A stretch of 64,000 nucleotides of DNA from Rhizobium sp. AAP43 (lineage in GTDB: Bacteria > Pseudomonadota > Alphaproteobacteria > Rhizobiales > Rhizobiaceae). Below, one piece after another: positions 49,288 to 59,808 of the stretch. The notes below the pieces were generated by a model. The model saw nothing but the letters and a program-made list of their open reading frames with translations. It ran no database searches and was not told the DNA's origin. The stretch spans positions 62,001 to 126,000 of the forward strand of contig NZ_LJHS01000027.1 in the NCBI RefSeq assembly GCF_001296045.1. Direction: 5' to 3'. Made by a program: the position numbers and the translations under genes. How positions within the stretch are numbered: the first letter of the stretch is position 1; every line of letters begins with the position of its first letter.

Positions 49288-50165
49288 CGGTCTTCAAGCA
49301 GCCTGCAAATTTCTTCGAGTTGATCCAAACTCTTGTAATTTATACGTAATTGGCCACCGTCACCCTTGTGGCTAATGTTGACGGCCAGGCCAAGACGATC
49401 CGAGAGACTGCGCTCCAAGGCAATCGTATCCGAATCTTTTTCCGGCCGGACACTGGCTGCGGCAGGGTTGTTTTGACCCTTGATATGGTTCTGTGCCATC
49501 CGTTCCGCATCGCGAACCGATAGTCCCTTATTCACAATCGTTTTGGCGAGTGTAACTGGATCCGGAGTCGAAACGAGTGCGCGGGCATGACCTGCGGAAA
49601 GCGATCCTTCAGCCAACATATCCCGAACAGGTTCAGGAAGTTTCAGCAGGCGAAGGCTATTCGCCACATGGCTGCGGCTCTTACCGATGATCTCACCGAG
49701 ATCGTTCTGCGTATAGCCATGCTCAGCGATCAATTGATCATAGCCAAGCGCTTCTTCCAGCGGGTTGAGATCCGAACGTTGAACGTTTTCAACGATAGCC
49801 AGCTCAAGCGCCGTCCGGTCATCAACATCGCGCACGATGACGGGAATTTCGACCAGCCCTGCAAGCTGCGCAGCGCGCCACCGACGTTCGCCCGCGATAA
49901 TCTCGTAACGACCATTGCCAACTGTTCGGACGACGACGGGCTGAACGATACCGTGTTGGCGGATGGAACCTGCAAGATCCTGCAGTTCGCTTTCATCAAA
50001 ATAGCGGCGTGGATTTTTAGCGCTGCGCGCTACGAATTCGATCGGAATCGTCCGGTCTGGACTAACGCTCGGCGCAGTCGTTCCTGCAGCAACAGGCTGG
50101 TCCATCTCACCAATAAGAGCAGCAAGACCACGCCCAAGGCGCCGTTTCGAAATGTCTTCACTCAT
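49284..50165 (-). CDS. parB: Chromosome partitioning protein ParB
   Basis: A 293-residue ParB that loads as a CTP-dependent sliding clamp at parS sites. The N-terminus KRRLGRGLAALIG recruits and stimulates ParA. The CTP-binding region contains NPRRYF and GERRWRAAQ (92-100). The helix-turn-helix (TQNDLGEIIGKSRSHVANSLRL) reads parS, and the C-terminal part dimerises. It follows parA by 26 bases. Five parS-like sites occur in this window. Confidence 0.97.
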   Translation of the reverse strand: MSEDISKRRLGRGLAALIGEMDQPVAAGTTAPSVSPDRTIPIEFVARSAKNPRRYFDESELQDLAGSIRQHGIVQPVVVRTVGNGRYEIIAGERRWRAAQLAGLVEIPVIVRDVDDRTALELAIVENVQRSDLNPLEEALGYDQLIAEHGYTQNDLGEIIGKSRSHVANSLRLLKLPEPVRDMLAEGSLSAGHARALVSTPDPVTLAKTIVNKGLSVRDAERMAQNHIKGQNNPAAASVRPEKDSDTIALERSLSDRLGLAVNISHKGDGGQLRINYKSLDQLEEICRLLEDR

Positions 50166-50191
50166 CCGATTTACCTCGTCGTCTTAGATGA

Positions 50192-50986
50192 TCACGCAGC
50201 TTTACGCTGCCGCTCGCGCTGGATGACCTCCGAGGCCAATTGCAGATAAGCCTGGCTACCCGCGCATTTGAGGTCATATAGAATAGCGGGCTTACCATAG
50301 GAAGGCGCTTCTGAAACCCGAACATTGCGAGGAATGAGGGTTGCATAGACCTTCTCCCCCAAATGCTCACGAACATCATTGACGACCTGCTGCGCCAGAT
50401 TGTTTCGGGAGTCGAACATCGTCAGGACGATACCCTGAATATCGAGGGTCGGATTAACGGTCTGACGAACCTGATTGATCGTCTCCAGGAGCTGGCTGAG
50501 ACCTTCAAGCGCGAAAAATTCGCACTGCAGGGGCACGAGAATTGAGTGTGCCGCAGCCATGGCATTCATCGTCAATAGATTGAATGAGGGCGGACAATCC
50601 AGCAGAACATAGCTATAGCCTCGCGCATCGTCCAGATTTAGCGCCTGCCTGAGACGGAAGACGCGGTCAGCGTGCTGGGAGATTTCCATCTCGAATCCCA
50701 GCAAATCCATGGTTGAGGGCACGATGGATAAATTGGGAACAGCTGTTTCGAGTGCGGCCTCAGAGATCTTATGAGATCCGATCAGAACATCATAGGAAGA
50801 AAGCCGACGGTCTCGTCGGTCGATCCCCAGGCCAGTGCTGGCATTACCTTGCGGATCAAGGTCAACAATCAATACGCGCTCGCCAATCGCAGCAAGCGCA
50901 GTCGCCAAGTTGATGGCCGTCGTTGTTTTACCAACGCCACCCTTCTGGTTTGCAATAGTGATGATGCGGTTTTTCTCGAGATTCAT
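50192..50986 (-). CDS. parA: Chromosome partitioning ATPase ParA
   Basis: A 264-residue ParA/Soj ATPase with the deviant Walker A KGGVGKTT (residues 15-22), VDLDPQGNAST (switch I) and LLDCPPSF (Walker B). With ParB it moves newly replicated origins to the cell pole. It follows rsmG after 22 bases, in the order mnmE-mnmG-rsmG-parA-parB. Confidence 0.97.
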   Translation of the reverse strand: MNLEKNRIITIANQKGGVGKTTTAINLATALAAIGERVLIVDLDPQGNASTGLGIDRRDRRLSSYDVLIGSHKISEAALETAVPNLSIVPSTMDLLGFEMEISQHADRVFRLRQALNLDDARGYSYVLLDCPPSFNLLTMNAMAAAHSILVPLQCEFFALEGLSQLLETINQVRQTVNPTLDIQGIVLTMFDSRNNLAQQVVNDVREHLGEKVYATLIPRNVRVSEAPSYGKPAILYDLKCAGSQAYLQLASEVIQRERQRKAA

Positions 50987-51008
50987 ATGGCACCCGAAGG
51001 TTGGCCTT

Positions 51009-51620
51009 TTACAGGCGCTGGAGCGAGGAAATTTCCAGTATGACGGAATCGGCTTCTACCACGCTCTGATGTACTACCAGATCGAATCGCCACCGGCCAC
51101 GCGCTTTTTCGATTTCGGCGAGATAATCCCGCCCTTTGTGAAAAACCAGCTTCAAGTTTCGGTTTTTTTCGACCCAAGGAAAGACGTAATCGAAGAGCTT
51201 GTCCAATTCTGCAAGCGCACGCGCAGAAATGACATCTGGCGCTTCCAGTTTCAAAACTGCGTCCTCGATCCGTAGCGGATGAACAGCGCCGCGTGCCTGG
51301 CTTTCGAGCAAGGCCATACGCAGAAAGCTACACTTTTTCTTGTTGCTCTCGACGAGATCAACCCAGCCTTCGCCAGTCTCCGTCAAGGCAATTGCAATCA
51401 CGATGCCAGGGAAGCCACCACCGCTTCCTATGTCAATCCACCGGGCTGGACCGGGTACGATGGTACGAAGTTGGAGTGAGTCCCGCACATGCCGATTCCA
51501 TACCTCGCTCAGTGTGGAGGGAGCAACGAGGTTTATGGTTCGAGCCCACTTCTGAAACAGGTCAACAAAGCGGTGCAGCTTTTCCTGCGTTTCACGTGAA
51601 ACATCCACAGCTTCTTGCAT
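51009..51620 (-). CDS. rsmG: 16S rRNA G527 methyltransferase RsmG
   Basis: A 203-residue SAM-dependent methyltransferase (formerly GidB) that modifies G527 of 16S rRNA; loss gives low-level streptomycin resistance in other bacteria. It shows [11 protein letters not shown], the SAM motif [11 protein letters not shown] and [12 protein letters not shown] near-perfect parS occupies codons 6-11 (51588-51603), encoding part of VSRET. It starts eight bases after the mnmG stop. Confidence 0.96.
   Translation of the reverse strand: MQEAVDVSRETQEKLHRFVDLFQKWARTINLVAPSTLSEVWNRHVRDSLQLRTIVPGPARWIDIGSGGGFPGIVIAIALTETGEGWVDLVESNKKKCSFLRMALLESQARGAVHPLRIEDAVLKLEAPDVISARALAELDKLFDYVFPWVEKNRNLKLVFHKGRDYLAEIEKARGRWRFDLVVHQSVVEADSVILEISSLQRL
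51588..51603. other. parS site within the 5' end of rsmG
   Basis: CGTTTCACGTGAAACA matches the parS consensus TGTTTCACGTGAAACA at 15 of 16 bases. It is 600 bases upstream of parA and 1.4 kb upstream of parB, the typical place of a primary parS. Confidence 0.9.
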
Positions 51621-51628
51621 AATTTTCC

Positions 51629-53503
51629 TTACGAGGCCTGCTGCTGACCGACACCCTTACGTAGATGGGCGACCAGCAGCGCCACAGCTGCCGGCGTCAT
51701 GCCTTCGATTTTCGCTGCCTGTGCTAAATGAACTGGCCTTTGCGACGAAAGTTTCTGTTTGAGTTCGTTCGATAGGCCTGACAGTTTATGGTAGTCGAAG
51801 CTCGAGGGAATAACGCGTTCTTCCTCGGCTTGAACACGCTGTATATCGGCCGCCTGACGATCAAGATAGGTACTGTACAGCGCATCAATTCCAACAAGTT
51901 CCGCCAGCGCTTCATCCACGTCGCTGAGGTCGGGCCAAATCTTCACAAGGTCAGACCAACCCAGCTCTGGATAAGACAGAAGTTCTCGTGCATTGCGACG
52001 ACGACCGTCTTGGTTGACCATTACTGCCTTGGTTTTCATTTCGGTCGGTGAGGCAGATAACTCACCGAGACGAGCATATAAATTTAGCCTATCTTTTTGA
52101 TATTTATGGAATTTTTCTGATCGAGCAGGCCTTATGCAGCCGATCTCGAGCCCAAGCGGTGTGAGACGCATATCGGCATTGTCTGCCCGCAGGGACAGTC
52201 GGTATTCGGCGCGTGACGTGAACATGCGGTATGGCTCTGCCACGCCACGGGTCGTCAAATCGTCAATCATGACACCGATATACGCATTCGTACGGCTGAA
52301 CGTGACCGGCTCACGATCCAACGCGTAAGAAGCGGCGTTCAGTCCTGCAACCAGACCCTGCGCGCCTGCTTCTTCGTAACCTGTGGTGCCGTTGATCTGA
52401 CCAGCAAGGTAGAGTCCAGTCGCTGACCGCACAGCCAGAGTCAGGTCAAGTTGTTGCGGATCAACATAATCATACTCAATCGCGTATCCCGGTTGCAAGA
52501 TGACGGCTTTCTCCAACCCCGGAATGGAGTGGATAAAAGCTTCCTGCACCTCTGCAGGAAGCGACGTCGATATTCCGTTCGGATAGATCGTATCATCGTC
52601 CAGACCTTCCGGCTCCAGGAAAATCTGGTGGCCGTCTCTTTCACCGAAGCGGCTGATCTTGTCCTCGATCGACGGACAATAGCGCGGACCCACCCCCTCA
52701 ATCTGCCCCGAATACATGGCCGATCGATGGAGATTGTCGCGGATGATCCGATGTGTTTCCATCGTCGTTCGCGTAATTCCGCATGAGATCTGCGGCACCG
52801 CAATCTTCTCCGTCATGAGAGAGAAGGGCACGGGTTCCGAATCTGCTTCCTGTCGCTCAAGCCTCGACCAGTCGATCGTTTTGCCGTCAAGGCGCGCAGG
52901 CGTTCCTGTCTTCAGTCGTCCCAACTCTAGGCCGAGCGCAGCCAAGTCTTCGCTCAGGCGAAGGGCAGGGGCCTCACCAACGCGACCACCAGGGATCGTT
53001 TGATCACCAATGTGAATAACACCGCGGAGGAATGTCCCAGTGGTTAGGACGACAGCCTTAGCGCGGACGACAGACCCATCCGCCAAGACAACACCGCGGA
53101 TAACCGAACCGTCGCGCAGAAGCCCCTCCACACCCGCTTCGATGATCTCCAGTTTGTCGTAGTCAGCAAGATAGGTTTGCACCGCATCTCGGTAGAGCTT
53201 GCGGTCTGCCTGTGTACGGGGGCCCCACACAGCCGGACCCTTCTTTCTATTCAGCATACGGAATTGAATGCCACTGGCATCCGCCGCCTGGCCCATGATC
53301 CCGTCAAGTGCATCGATTTCACGAACGAGATGCCCCTTGCCGAGGCCACCGATGGCGGGATTGCATGACATTGTGCCGATCTTTTCTGCACTATGGGTCA
53401 CTAAGGCTGTCACCGCACCCATGCGGGCAGCAGCAGCGGCCGCCTCGGTGCCTGCATGGCCACCGCCCACGACAACAACGTCAAAAATGCGCTCAATGCT
53501 CAT
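51629..53503 (-). CDS. mnmG: tRNA uridine-34 modification enzyme MnmG
   Basis: A 624-residue FAD protein (formerly GidA) that works with MnmE to add carboxymethylaminomethyl groups to the wobble uridine of several tRNAs. The N-terminal dinucleotide-binding motif is [13 protein letters not shown] (10-22), and the conserved segments [16 protein letters not shown] and [11 protein letters not shown] are present. Length is normal. The 32-base gap from mnmE contains a parS-like site. Confidence 0.97.
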   Translation of the reverse strand: MSIERIFDVVVVGGGHAGTEAAAAAARMGAVTALVTHSAEKIGTMSCNPAIGGLGKGHLVREIDALDGIMGQAADASGIQFRMLNRKKGPAVWGPRTQADRKLYRDAVQTYLADYDKLEIIEAGVEGLLRDGSVIRGVVLADGSVVRAKAVVLTTGTFLRGVIHIGDQTIPGGRVGEAPALRLSEDLAALGLELGRLKTGTPARLDGKTIDWSRLERQEADSEPVPFSLMTEKIAVPQISCGITRTTMETHRIIRDNLHRSAMYSGQIEGVGPRYCPSIEDKISRFGERDGHQIFLEPEGLDDDTIYPNGISTSLPAEVQEAFIHSIPGLEKAVILQPGYAIEYDYVDPQQLDLTLAVRSATGLYLAGQINGTTGYEEAGAQGLVAGLNAASYALDREPVTFSRTNAYIGVMIDDLTTRGVAEPYRMFTSRAEYRLSLRADNADMRLTPLGLEIGCIRPARSEKFHKYQKDRLNLYARLGELSASPTEMKTKAVMVNQDGRRRNARELLSYPELGWSDLVKIWPDLSDVDEALAELVGIDALYSTYLDRQAADIQRVQAEEERVIPSSFDYHKLSGLSNELKQKLSSQRPVHLAQAAKIEGMTPAAVALLVAHLRKGVGQQQAS

Positions 53504-53522
53504 TACTGACCCTCACTGGGCT

Positions 53523-53538
53523 CGTTTCACGTGAATCA
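53523..53538. other. parS-like site between mnmE and mnmG
   Basis: CGTTTCACGTGAATCA matches the parS consensus at 14 of 16 bases with an intact core, and overlaps the last base pairs of the mnmE stop codon. It lies 1.9 kb from the rsmG parS. Confidence 0.75.
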
Positions 53539-54873
53539 CTTTCCGACACAGAATTCGGAGAAGATTTTGCCCAAAAGCATTTCGGTATCGATACGACCCG
53601 TTACCCTTGCCAACTCATCGGCAGCTTGCCTCAGCAATTCTGCTTTCAGCTCCAAGGGAAGGGCCTTCTTGTCCAGGCATTCGCGCAAACTGGCACGAGC
53701 GGCCGATAGGCGTTGTGCATGCCTCAACCGGCTCGGGATTGCAAGACTTCCGACTCGCGTCCGCTCCTTGACAATCATCAACATCCGAGCCCGCAATTCG
53801 TCGATACCGGTACCGGAAACCGTGGAGAGAGAAACATCAAATCCCTTCTGGTATCCTACTGTGTCGCCTGGTCGGTCGAGATCCACTTTGGTGCAGATCG
53901 TCAAGACATCACCTCGAACCGGCCCCAATTCGGCCGGAGGTGCCCGTCCAAGCTCGGAGAGATGGAGAACCAGGTCTGCATCTGCGATCGTCACAAAGGC
54001 GCGCCGTATGCCTTCACGCTCGACTGGCTCGTCGGTCTCTCGTAATCCGGCAGTGTCAAAGAGATGTACCTTGTAGCCATCGAGGTCCAGTTCGCAGTGA
54101 ACAATGTCCCGTGTCGTTCCGGCAATTTCGGTTACGATGGCCACGTCTCGGCGCACAAGTGCGTTCATCAAGCTTGATTTACCGGCGTTCGGTGCTCCCG
54201 CCAAAACCACGCGAAATCCGTCGCGAATGATCTCACCCGTTTTGGCTGTCGACAACACAGTATCGATTTCATCGGCCAGTGCCGCCACTTCGGACCAGAT
54301 GCGATCTGAAACAGATCCTGGGATGTCGCCTTCATCGCTGAAGTCGAGTTCCGCTTCGATCATGGCTCGCGCAAAGATCAGGCGCTCACGCCAGCGCTCA
54401 TAGATGGCCGAAAGATGCCCACTCGACTGCTCACTGGCGAGACGCCTTTGCATTTCTGTCTCAGCCGCCAGAAGGTCAGCCAGACCTTCTATTTCCACCA
54501 GATCAAGTTTTCCATTTTCGAATGCGCGGCGTGAGAATTCGCCTGCTTCGGCCAGTCGCAAACCCTCGAATCCGGCTAATTGTTCAAAAACTGCGGCAAT
54601 GACTGCCTTGCCACCGTGAAGGTGAAATTCAGCACAATCCTCACCCGTGAAGGACTGCGGTCCCGGAAAGGAGAGAACCAGTCCTTTGTCCAGAATATCA
54701 CCGGAGGATGTGCGAAGCGTCCGAAGCGCTGCCACGCGTGGTTCTGGTAATGCGCCGCCGATCAATGTGCCCAAGGCGGCGAGTGCCATCGGCCCGCTGA
54801 TGCGGATGACAGCAACCCCCGCTGGCGGCGCACCGGAAGCAAGGGCGAATATCGTGTCATGGGCTGCTGTCAT
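53536..54873 (-). CDS. mnmE: tRNA modification GTPase MnmE
   Basis: A 445-residue GTPase (formerly TrmE) partnering MnmG. It has an N-terminal folate-binding domain, a helical domain and an inserted G domain with P-loop GAPNAGKSS (226-234) and DTAGLRET. The chain ends in the functional motif CVGK. It lies 46 bases after rho; a hairpin in between may limit readthrough. Confidence 0.97.
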   Translation of the reverse strand: MTAAHDTIFALASGAPPAGVAVIRISGPMALAALGTLIGGALPEPRVAALRTLRTSSGDILDKGLVLSFPGPQSFTGEDCAEFHLHGGKAVIAAVFEQLAGFEGLRLAEAGEFSRRAFENGKLDLVEIEGLADLLAAETEMQRRLASEQSSGHLSAIYERWRERLIFARAMIEAELDFSDEGDIPGSVSDRIWSEVAALADEIDTVLSTAKTGEIIRDGFRVVLAGAPNAGKSSLMNALVRRDVAIVTEIAGTTRDIVHCELDLDGYKVHLFDTAGLRETDEPVEREGIRRAFVTIADADLVLHLSELGRAPPAELGPVRGDVLTICTKVDLDRPGDTVGYQKGFDVSLSTVSGTGIDELRARMLMIVKERTRVGSLAIPSRLRHAQRLSAARASLRECLDKKALPLELKAELLRQAADELARVTGRIDTEMLLGKIFSEFCVGK

Positions 54874-54894
54874 GAATAGAGCGCTCCTGACAAA

Positions 54895-54918
54895 GGAGCC
54901 GGCGCAAGGCCGGCTTCC
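54895..54918 (-). terminator. Hairpin after rho, weak terminator
   Basis: On the minus strand AGCCGGC-CTTGC-GCCGGCT forms a 7-bp stem, extended by three pairs past a bulge, just after the rho stop. The following bases (CCTTTG) are a poor T run, so some transcripts probably continue into mnmE. Confidence 0.5.
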
Positions 54919-54919
54919 A

Positions 54920-56185
54920 TCAGGTGTTCATCGAGTCGAAGAAGTCGCCATTGTTCTTCGTTTGCTTCAGCTTGTCGATCAGGAACTCGATCGCATCGGT
55001 TGTTCCCATCGGCGCGAGAATACGGCGCAGGACGAAGATCTTCTGCAGATCCTGGCGCGGTACCAGCAAGTCTTCCTTGCGGGTACCGGACTTCAGAATA
55101 TCCATCGACGGGAAGATGCGCTTGTCGGCGACCTTACGGTCCAGAACGATTTCCGAGTTACCCGTGCCCTTGAATTCTTCAAAGATCACTTCGTCCATAC
55201 GGCTGCCCGTATCGATCAGGGCCGTCGCGATAATGGTCAGCGAGCCACCTTCCTCGATATTACGTGCGGCACCAAAGAAGCGCTTCGGGCGCTGCAGAGC
55301 GTTAGCATCAACACCACCGGTCAGAACCTTGCCAGAAGACGGCACAACGGTGTTGTAGGCGCGTCCGAGACGAGTGATGGAATCGAGCAGAATAACGACG
55401 TCGCGACCATGCTCGACCAGACGCTTGGCCTTCTCGATAACCATCTCGGCGACCTGAACATGGCGTACGGCAGGTTCATCAAAGGTGGACGAAACGACTT
55501 CGCCACGCACCGAGCGCTGCATGTCAGTCACTTCTTCGGGGCGTTCGTCGATGAGAAGAACGATCAGATAACATTCCGGATGGTTCGCCGTAATGGAATG
55601 GGCGATATTCTGCAACAGGACCGTCTTACCGGTACGCGGCGGCGCAACGATCAGGCCACGCTGGCCTTTTCCGAGCGGTGCGACCAGATCGATCACACGT
55701 GCGGACAGATCCTTGGAAGTCGGGACATCCAGCTCCATCTTGAAGCGCTCATTCGGGTAGAGCGGCGTCAGATTGTCGAAATGAACCTTGTGGCGGATCT
55801 TCTCGGGATCTTCGAAGTTTATTGTGTTGACCTTCAGCAGCGCGAAATAGCGCTCGCCTTCCTTCGGTCCACGAATTGGTCCCTCAACCGTGTCACCGGT
55901 CTTCAGCGAGAAGCGACGGATCTGCGATGGAGAAATGTAGATATCATCAGGGCCCGGCAGATAATTCGCATTGGCCGAACGAAGGAAGCCGAAGCCGTCC
56001 TGCAAGACCTCAACGACACCTTCGCCGATAATCTCGACGTCCTGGCTCGCAAGCATCTTGAGGATCGCGAACATCAGCTCCTGCTTGCGCATGGTGCTCG
56101 CGTTCTCGACTTCGAGCGTTTCGGCAAATGTCAGGAGATCAGTCGGCGACTTGCTCTTGAGTTCTTGTAGCTTCATTTCAGCCAT
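54920..56185 (-). CDS. rho: Transcription termination factor Rho
   Basis: A 421-residue hexameric RNA helicase that ends transcription. It has an N-terminal helical and cold-shock RNA-binding region (about 48-118, with DGFGFLRS), and the Walker A motif [11 protein letters not shown] (from 181), where E. coli has [18 protein letters not shown] follows. The start is ATG 56185 ([11 protein letters not shown]), the usual alphaproteobacterial N-terminus; a start four codons earlier is possible. Confidence 0.97.
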   Translation of the reverse strand: MAEMKLQELKSKSPTDLLTFAETLEVENASTMRKQELMFAILKMLASQDVEIIGEGVVEVLQDGFGFLRSANANYLPGPDDIYISPSQIRRFSLKTGDTVEGPIRGPKEGERYFALLKVNTINFEDPEKIRHKVHFDNLTPLYPNERFKMELDVPTSKDLSARVIDLVAPLGKGQRGLIVAPPRTGKTVLLQNIAHSITANHPECYLIVLLIDERPEEVTDMQRSVRGEVVSSTFDEPAVRHVQVAEMVIEKAKRLVEHGRDVVILLDSITRLGRAYNTVVPSSGKVLTGGVDANALQRPKRFFGAARNIEEGGSLTIIATALIDTGSRMDEVIFEEFKGTGNSEIVLDRKVADKRIFPSMDILKSGTRKEDLLVPRQDLQKIFVLRRILAPMGTTDAIEFLIDKLKQTKNNGDFFDSMNT

Positions 56186-56377
56186 GAAGGGGACCATAGA
56201 GATTGAGTTTTGGGAAGGAACGGCGTGCGCCAGGAATTCTTACGATTGCGAAGGCCGCAATTCACTGAATGTTACGCAAGCCATGAAGAGGGGAGTGCGG
56301 CGAAAATAGCGATTTCACCACTGCACCGCAAGTGAAAACCGGCACCGGCCGAAATTAAGCCGCAAGCCCAGTCTCCA

Positions 56378-56914
56378 CTAGAATGGCTTGACGACGGCTA
56401 GTATCACAATGGTGATCATCAGCAAAGTTGGTGCTTCATTCATAATTCGCCAGAACCTTGGCGTCCGAACATAGTCGCCCCGGCCAAAAGATCGGACCGC
56501 CTTGGCGAAATAACCATGGACGCCCGAAAGCGCGAATACAGCGGCGAGCTTGGCATGCAGCCAGCCGCCCTGAAAGCCGAACACACTCCAGGCGAGATAG
56601 AGACCCAGAACCCAGGACACGACCATGGCAGGCGTCATGATCACTGACATAAGCCGTTGCTCCATCACGGCAAATGTCCTCGCCTGCTCGGACCCCGGAG
56701 CACTGTCAGAATGGTAGATGAACAAGCGAGGCAGATAGAGCATGCCCGCCATCCAAGAGATGACAGCGATGAGATGCAGCGCCTTGATCCAAGGATAAGC
56801 GTCATCAGGACCCGCAAGCATCACGCCAGCAGCAACAACGCCAAAGAACACGAGCGCAACCACGGCCTTTCGTGCAGCCTTTTGGCCAGGGCGTGCGTCG
56901 GTCTGCTTTTCCAT
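56378..56914 (-). CDS. hemJ: Protoporphyrinogen IX oxidase HemJ
   Basis: A 178-residue membrane protein of the HemJ family (formerly UPF0093) with four to five helices. The conserved segment KALHLIAVISWMAGMLYLPR carries the haem-ligand histidine, and further conserved residues occur in YHSDSAPGS. HemJ oxidises protoporphyrinogen IX in haem synthesis, in keeping with hemE, whose stop lies four bases upstream. The start is ATG 56914 (MEKQTDARPG); an earlier in-frame start would overlap hemE. Confidence 0.92.
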   Translation of the reverse strand: MEKQTDARPGQKAARKAVVALVFFGVVAAGVMLAGPDDAYPWIKALHLIAVISWMAGMLYLPRLFIYHSDSAPGSEQARTFAVMEQRLMSVIMTPAMVVSWVLGLYLAWSVFGFQGGWLHAKLAAVFALSGVHGYFAKAVRSFGRGDYVRTPRFWRIMNEAPTLLMITIVILAVVKPF

Positions 56915-56918
56915 CACT

Positions 56919-57950
56919 TCATCCAAAGCTACGAACCCGACGAACCAGATCCGAAACATGCTCCGGGTCGGCCTGCGGCGTAATCCCGTGGCCGAGATTG
57001 AAAATCAATGGTCCCTGACCCAGCACCTGCAAGATGGCATCAATCCCTTCATCAAGCGAGCGCCCACCGGCAACGACGCGCATCGGATCGAGATTGCCCT
57101 GAACAGGTCCGTCCTTCTGTAACTCAGCGGCAAAGCTGAGCGGTACCGACCAATCAAGGCCAATAGCATCCGCACCCGTCGCCTGCCGGTAGTTCTTCAA
57201 CAAGATACCTGCGCCCTTCGCAAAGGCGATGATCTTGGCCTTAGGGCGACGTGCACGAACAGAGGCGATCATGCGGGCTACAGGACGAACGCTGAATTTC
57301 TCGAACTCGACCTCGCCAAGCACACCTGCCCAGGAATCGAAAATCTGCACGGCGTCAGCGCCGGCATCAATCTGCGAAACGAGGTAATCGGCGGAAACGT
57401 CGGCGAGGAAATCCAGGAGCCGCAGGAAGGCTTCAGGGTACTGATAGGCGAAAAGCCGCGCCGGTGCCTGATCTGGCGTACCGTGGCCTGCGATCATGTA
57501 TGTTGCAACCGTCCACGGTGCGCCACAAAAGCCCAGAAGGGTGGTCTCTGTCGGCAATTCGCGTCTGAGGCGGCTCACCGTTTCAATAACTGGTTTCAGA
57601 TGCTCAGTGATGCCCTCAGGGCTCAGAGCAGCAATTCCACTCTCATCGATGGGATCCATCTGCGGTCCGTGTCCCTCAGTGAAACGGACATTACGGTTCA
57701 GAGCATCCGGTATCACCAGAATGTCGGAAAACAGGATGGCCGCATCAAAGCCATACCGACGGATCGGTTGGAGAGTGACTTCCGTTGCCAGTTCCGGCGA
57801 GTAACAGAGATCAAGGAAACTTCCGGCATGGGCACGTGTGGCGCGGTATTCGGGCAGATATCGCCCCGCCTGTCTCATGAGCCAGATTGGCGGTGGCGTG
57901 ACCGTCTTGCCATTGAGGACGTCGAGGACTTTTCGGTTCAAATCACTCAA
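56919..57950 (-). CDS. hemE: Uroporphyrinogen decarboxylase
   Basis: A 343-residue HemE, which decarboxylates uroporphyrinogen III to coproporphyrinogen III. The diagnostic N-terminal segment [19 protein letters not shown] is intact, as is [13 protein letters not shown]. The start codon is TTG 57950, with AAGGGG eight bases upstream; no ATG gives the right N-terminus. In alphaproteobacteria hemE borders the chromosomal origin, and here it transcribes away from it. Confidence 0.96.
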   Translation of the reverse strand: MSDLNRKVLDVLNGKTVTPPPIWLMRQAGRYLPEYRATRAHAGSFLDLCYSPELATEVTLQPIRRYGFDAAILFSDILVIPDALNRNVRFTEGHGPQMDPIDESGIAALSPEGITEHLKPVIETVSRLRRELPTETTLLGFCGAPWTVATYMIAGHGTPDQAPARLFAYQYPEAFLRLLDFLADVSADYLVSQIDAGADAVQIFDSWAGVLGEVEFEKFSVRPVARMIASVRARRPKAKIIAFAKGAGILLKNYRQATGADAIGLDWSVPLSFAAELQKDGPVQGNLDPMRVVAGGRSLDEGIDAILQVLGQGPLIFNLGHGITPQADPEHVSDLVRRVRSFG

Positions 57951-57964
57951 GGCTCAGGCCCCTT

Positions 57965-58010
57965 CAAATAAAGAAAAGAGATATAGATTCTTCTTCTATT
58001 TCTAAGAGTC
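57965..58010. other. AT-rich tract with CcrM (GANTC) sites, probable DNA unwinding element
   Basis: About 46 bases, roughly three-quarters A+T, next to the hemE start, with GATTC at 57986-57990 and GAGTC at 58006-58010. A further GATTC is at 58133-58137. Hemimethylated GANTC sites mark recent replication in alphaproteobacteria. Confidence 0.6.
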
Positions 58011-58106
58011 TCTGACTATCAAGGATTAAAGCGTGTCCACAGAGACCAGCCTTCTCGCCATTTGTCGCATCAAGTCGCTTCGTGTTCTCCAAGTTTCCCC
58101 GCAATC

Positions 58107-58269
58107 TGTGGAGAAGCTGAAATTAACCCGAAGATTCAACGATCTGGGAAATATGTTAATGGCTCCTCATCTGTGGATGACGTGGTGACTGACCAATGTG
58201 ACATTGTGTTATCCACACTATCCACAGATGCGGCGAAACGATCTTCGCTCAGGCTTTCGCTGTGGACAA
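58107..58269. other. DnaA-box cluster
   Basis: One perfect box, TTATCCACA (58209-58217), is directly followed by CTATCCACA (58218-58226). One-mismatch boxes on the minus strand are TTCTCCACA (58107-58115), TCATCCACA (58172-58180) and TTGTCCACA (58261-58269). A weaker GTGTCCACA is at 58033-58041. Confidence 0.88.
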
Positions 58270-58353
58270 ATCGGAGGTTTTCCCGCCTCCTCCGAAGCGC
58301 GGGTGCAGAAGCCTGTCGTTATCCCAGTCTATCAACAGGTACCGGAGAAGATC

Positions 58354-59175
58354 GTGGAGAACAGGAAAAGCTACTTCCATCTCCACCTGATTTCTGACTC
58401 AACGGGTGAAACGCTCATTTCTGCCGGGCGGGCTGCGACAGCCCAGTTCCGCGGCGTCAATGCGATCGAGCACGTCTACCCGCTTATCCGCAGCAAGAAG
58501 CAGGTCAAATCCCTCATCGAGGCCATCGACCGCGAGCCCGGCATTGTCTTGTACACTCTGGTTGATCAGGATCTGGCGGCACTGATCGAAGCAGGTTGCC
58601 ACGAGCTCGGTTTGCCGTGCGTCAACGTCTTGGCGCCGATCGTGGAGACGTTCCAGAGCTATCTTGGCGCGACGTATCGCGGACGTGTCGGTGCACAGCA
58701 CGTTCTCAACGCCGACTATTTTGCGCGCATCGAAGCCCTCAACTTTGCGATGGATCATGACGACGGTCAGGCGACGGAAGACTATGACAGTGCCGAGGTT
58801 GTCATCATCGGCATCAGCCGCACATCGAAGACGCCCACCAGCATTTATCTCGCCTATCGCGGTATCAAGACAGCCAATCTTCCGATTGTTCCTGGTGTAC
58901 CGCTTCCGGAAGGTTTGCTGCGCGCAACGCGGCCGCTGGTCGTTGGGCTGATCGCGAGTTCGGATCGCATCTCCCAGGTGCGAGAAAATAGAATCCTTGG
59001 CGCGACATCTGGCTATGATCACCGCGACTACCTTGATCGCGCAACGATCACCGAGGAGCTCAAATACATGCGATCCCTCTGCGCAAAGAACAATTGGCCC
59101 TTGATTGACGTCACACGCCGTTCGATCGAGGAGACCGCCGCGGCCATCGTTGCCCTGCGGACGAAGCTACGGTAA
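58354..59175 (+). CDS. DUF299 kinase/pyrophosphorylase regulating pyruvate phosphate dikinase or PEP synthase
   Basis: A 273-residue member of the bifunctional ADP-dependent kinase / Pi-dependent pyrophosphorylase family that switches pyruvate phosphate dikinase or PEP synthase on and off by threonine phosphorylation. The P-loop-like motif is [11 protein letters not shown] (from 153). The start is GTG 58354 ([16 protein letters not shown]), with GGAG eight bases upstream; an ATG at 58198 would run through the DnaA boxes. It is the homologue of RP001, the standard right-hand marker of the alphaproteobacterial origin. Confidence 0.93.
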   Translation: MENRKSYFHLHLISDSTGETLISAGRAATAQFRGVNAIEHVYPLIRSKKQVKSLIEAIDREPGIVLYTLVDQDLAALIEAGCHELGLPCVNVLAPIVETFQSYLGATYRGRVGAQHVLNADYFARIEALNFAMDHDDGQATEDYDSAEVVIIGISRTSKTPTSIYLAYRGIKTANLPIVPGVPLPEGLLRATRPLVVGLIASSDRISQVRENRILGATSGYDHRDYLDRATITEELKYMRSLCAKNNWPLIDVTRRSIEETAAAIVALRTKLR

Positions 59176-59208
59176 GCCCAGCCAAAGCGTCCGTATTTGA
59201 GGTCCACC

Positions 59209-59808
59209 ATGACAGTCTCTCTTGTCCTCGCTTCCGGTAGTGCTGCTCGGCGCATGCTGTTGATCAATGCTGGATTACAGTTTGCTGTCGAGGGCGCGCA
59301 GATTAACGAACGGGAGGTGGAAGAGGCTCTTCCCCCAACTCAGCGCGGTCCAGAGGACGTTGCTCTGCATCTTGCAATCGCGAAAGCGCGCGACGTGTCC
59401 GAACGACATCCGGACGCAATCGTTATTGGCTGCGATCAGACCATGTCTCTGGGTGAGCGGATTTTTCATAAAGCCAAAGACGTTTCGGAGGCGCGAGAGA
59501 TACTCCTGTCGTTGAGGGCGGCTGCTCATCATCTGAACAGCGCCGTTTGCCTCGTTCGCAATGATGAAGTCCTTTGGTCTCATGTAGGCGTGGCGTCTAT
59601 GCACGTTCGTGCTTTCTCAGAGCAGTTTCTAGACGCTTACCTTGATCAGGCTGGTGACAAGATCCTGTCGAGTGTTGGCTGCTACCAACTTGAGGGTGAG
59701 GGGGTGCAGCTGTTCGACAAGATAGAAGGTGATTACTTCACCGTGTTGGGACTGCCTCTGCTACCGCTTCTCGACGCTTTGCGTAAACTGGGTGTTAACC
59801 ATGAATGA
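59209..59808 (+). CDS. maf: Maf-family nucleotide pyrophosphatase
   Basis: A 199-residue Maf/YceF-type protein that hydrolyses non-canonical or modified nucleoside triphosphates. The N-terminal [14 protein letters not shown] and the acidic segment GCDQTM are family motifs, and [13 protein letters not shown] is typical of the C-terminus. The start is ATG 59209 with GAGG upstream. Its stop overlaps aroE by eight bases (59801-59808). Confidence 0.92.
   Translation: MTVSLVLASGSAARRMLLINAGLQFAVEGAQINEREVEEALPPTQRGPEDVALHLAIAKARDVSERHPDAIVIGCDQTMSLGERIFHKAKDVSEAREILLSLRAAAHHLNSAVCLVRNDEVLWSHVGVASMHVRAFSEQFLDAYLDQAGDKILSSVGCYQLEGEGVQLFDKIEGDYFTVLGLPLLPLLDALRKLGVNHE

Larger units (their letters stand above)
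57951..58353. other. Chromosomal replication origin (oriC)
   Basis: A 403-base gap between hemE and the DUF299 gene, which transcribe away from each other, as at the mapped origins of Caulobacter and Sinorhizobium. It holds a purine/pyrimidine-biased AT-rich tract (about 57965-58010), three GANTC methylation sites (57986, 58006, 58133) and six DnaA-box-like 9-mers (58033-58269). Genes on both sides mostly run outward. No open frame of its own. Confidence 0.9.
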
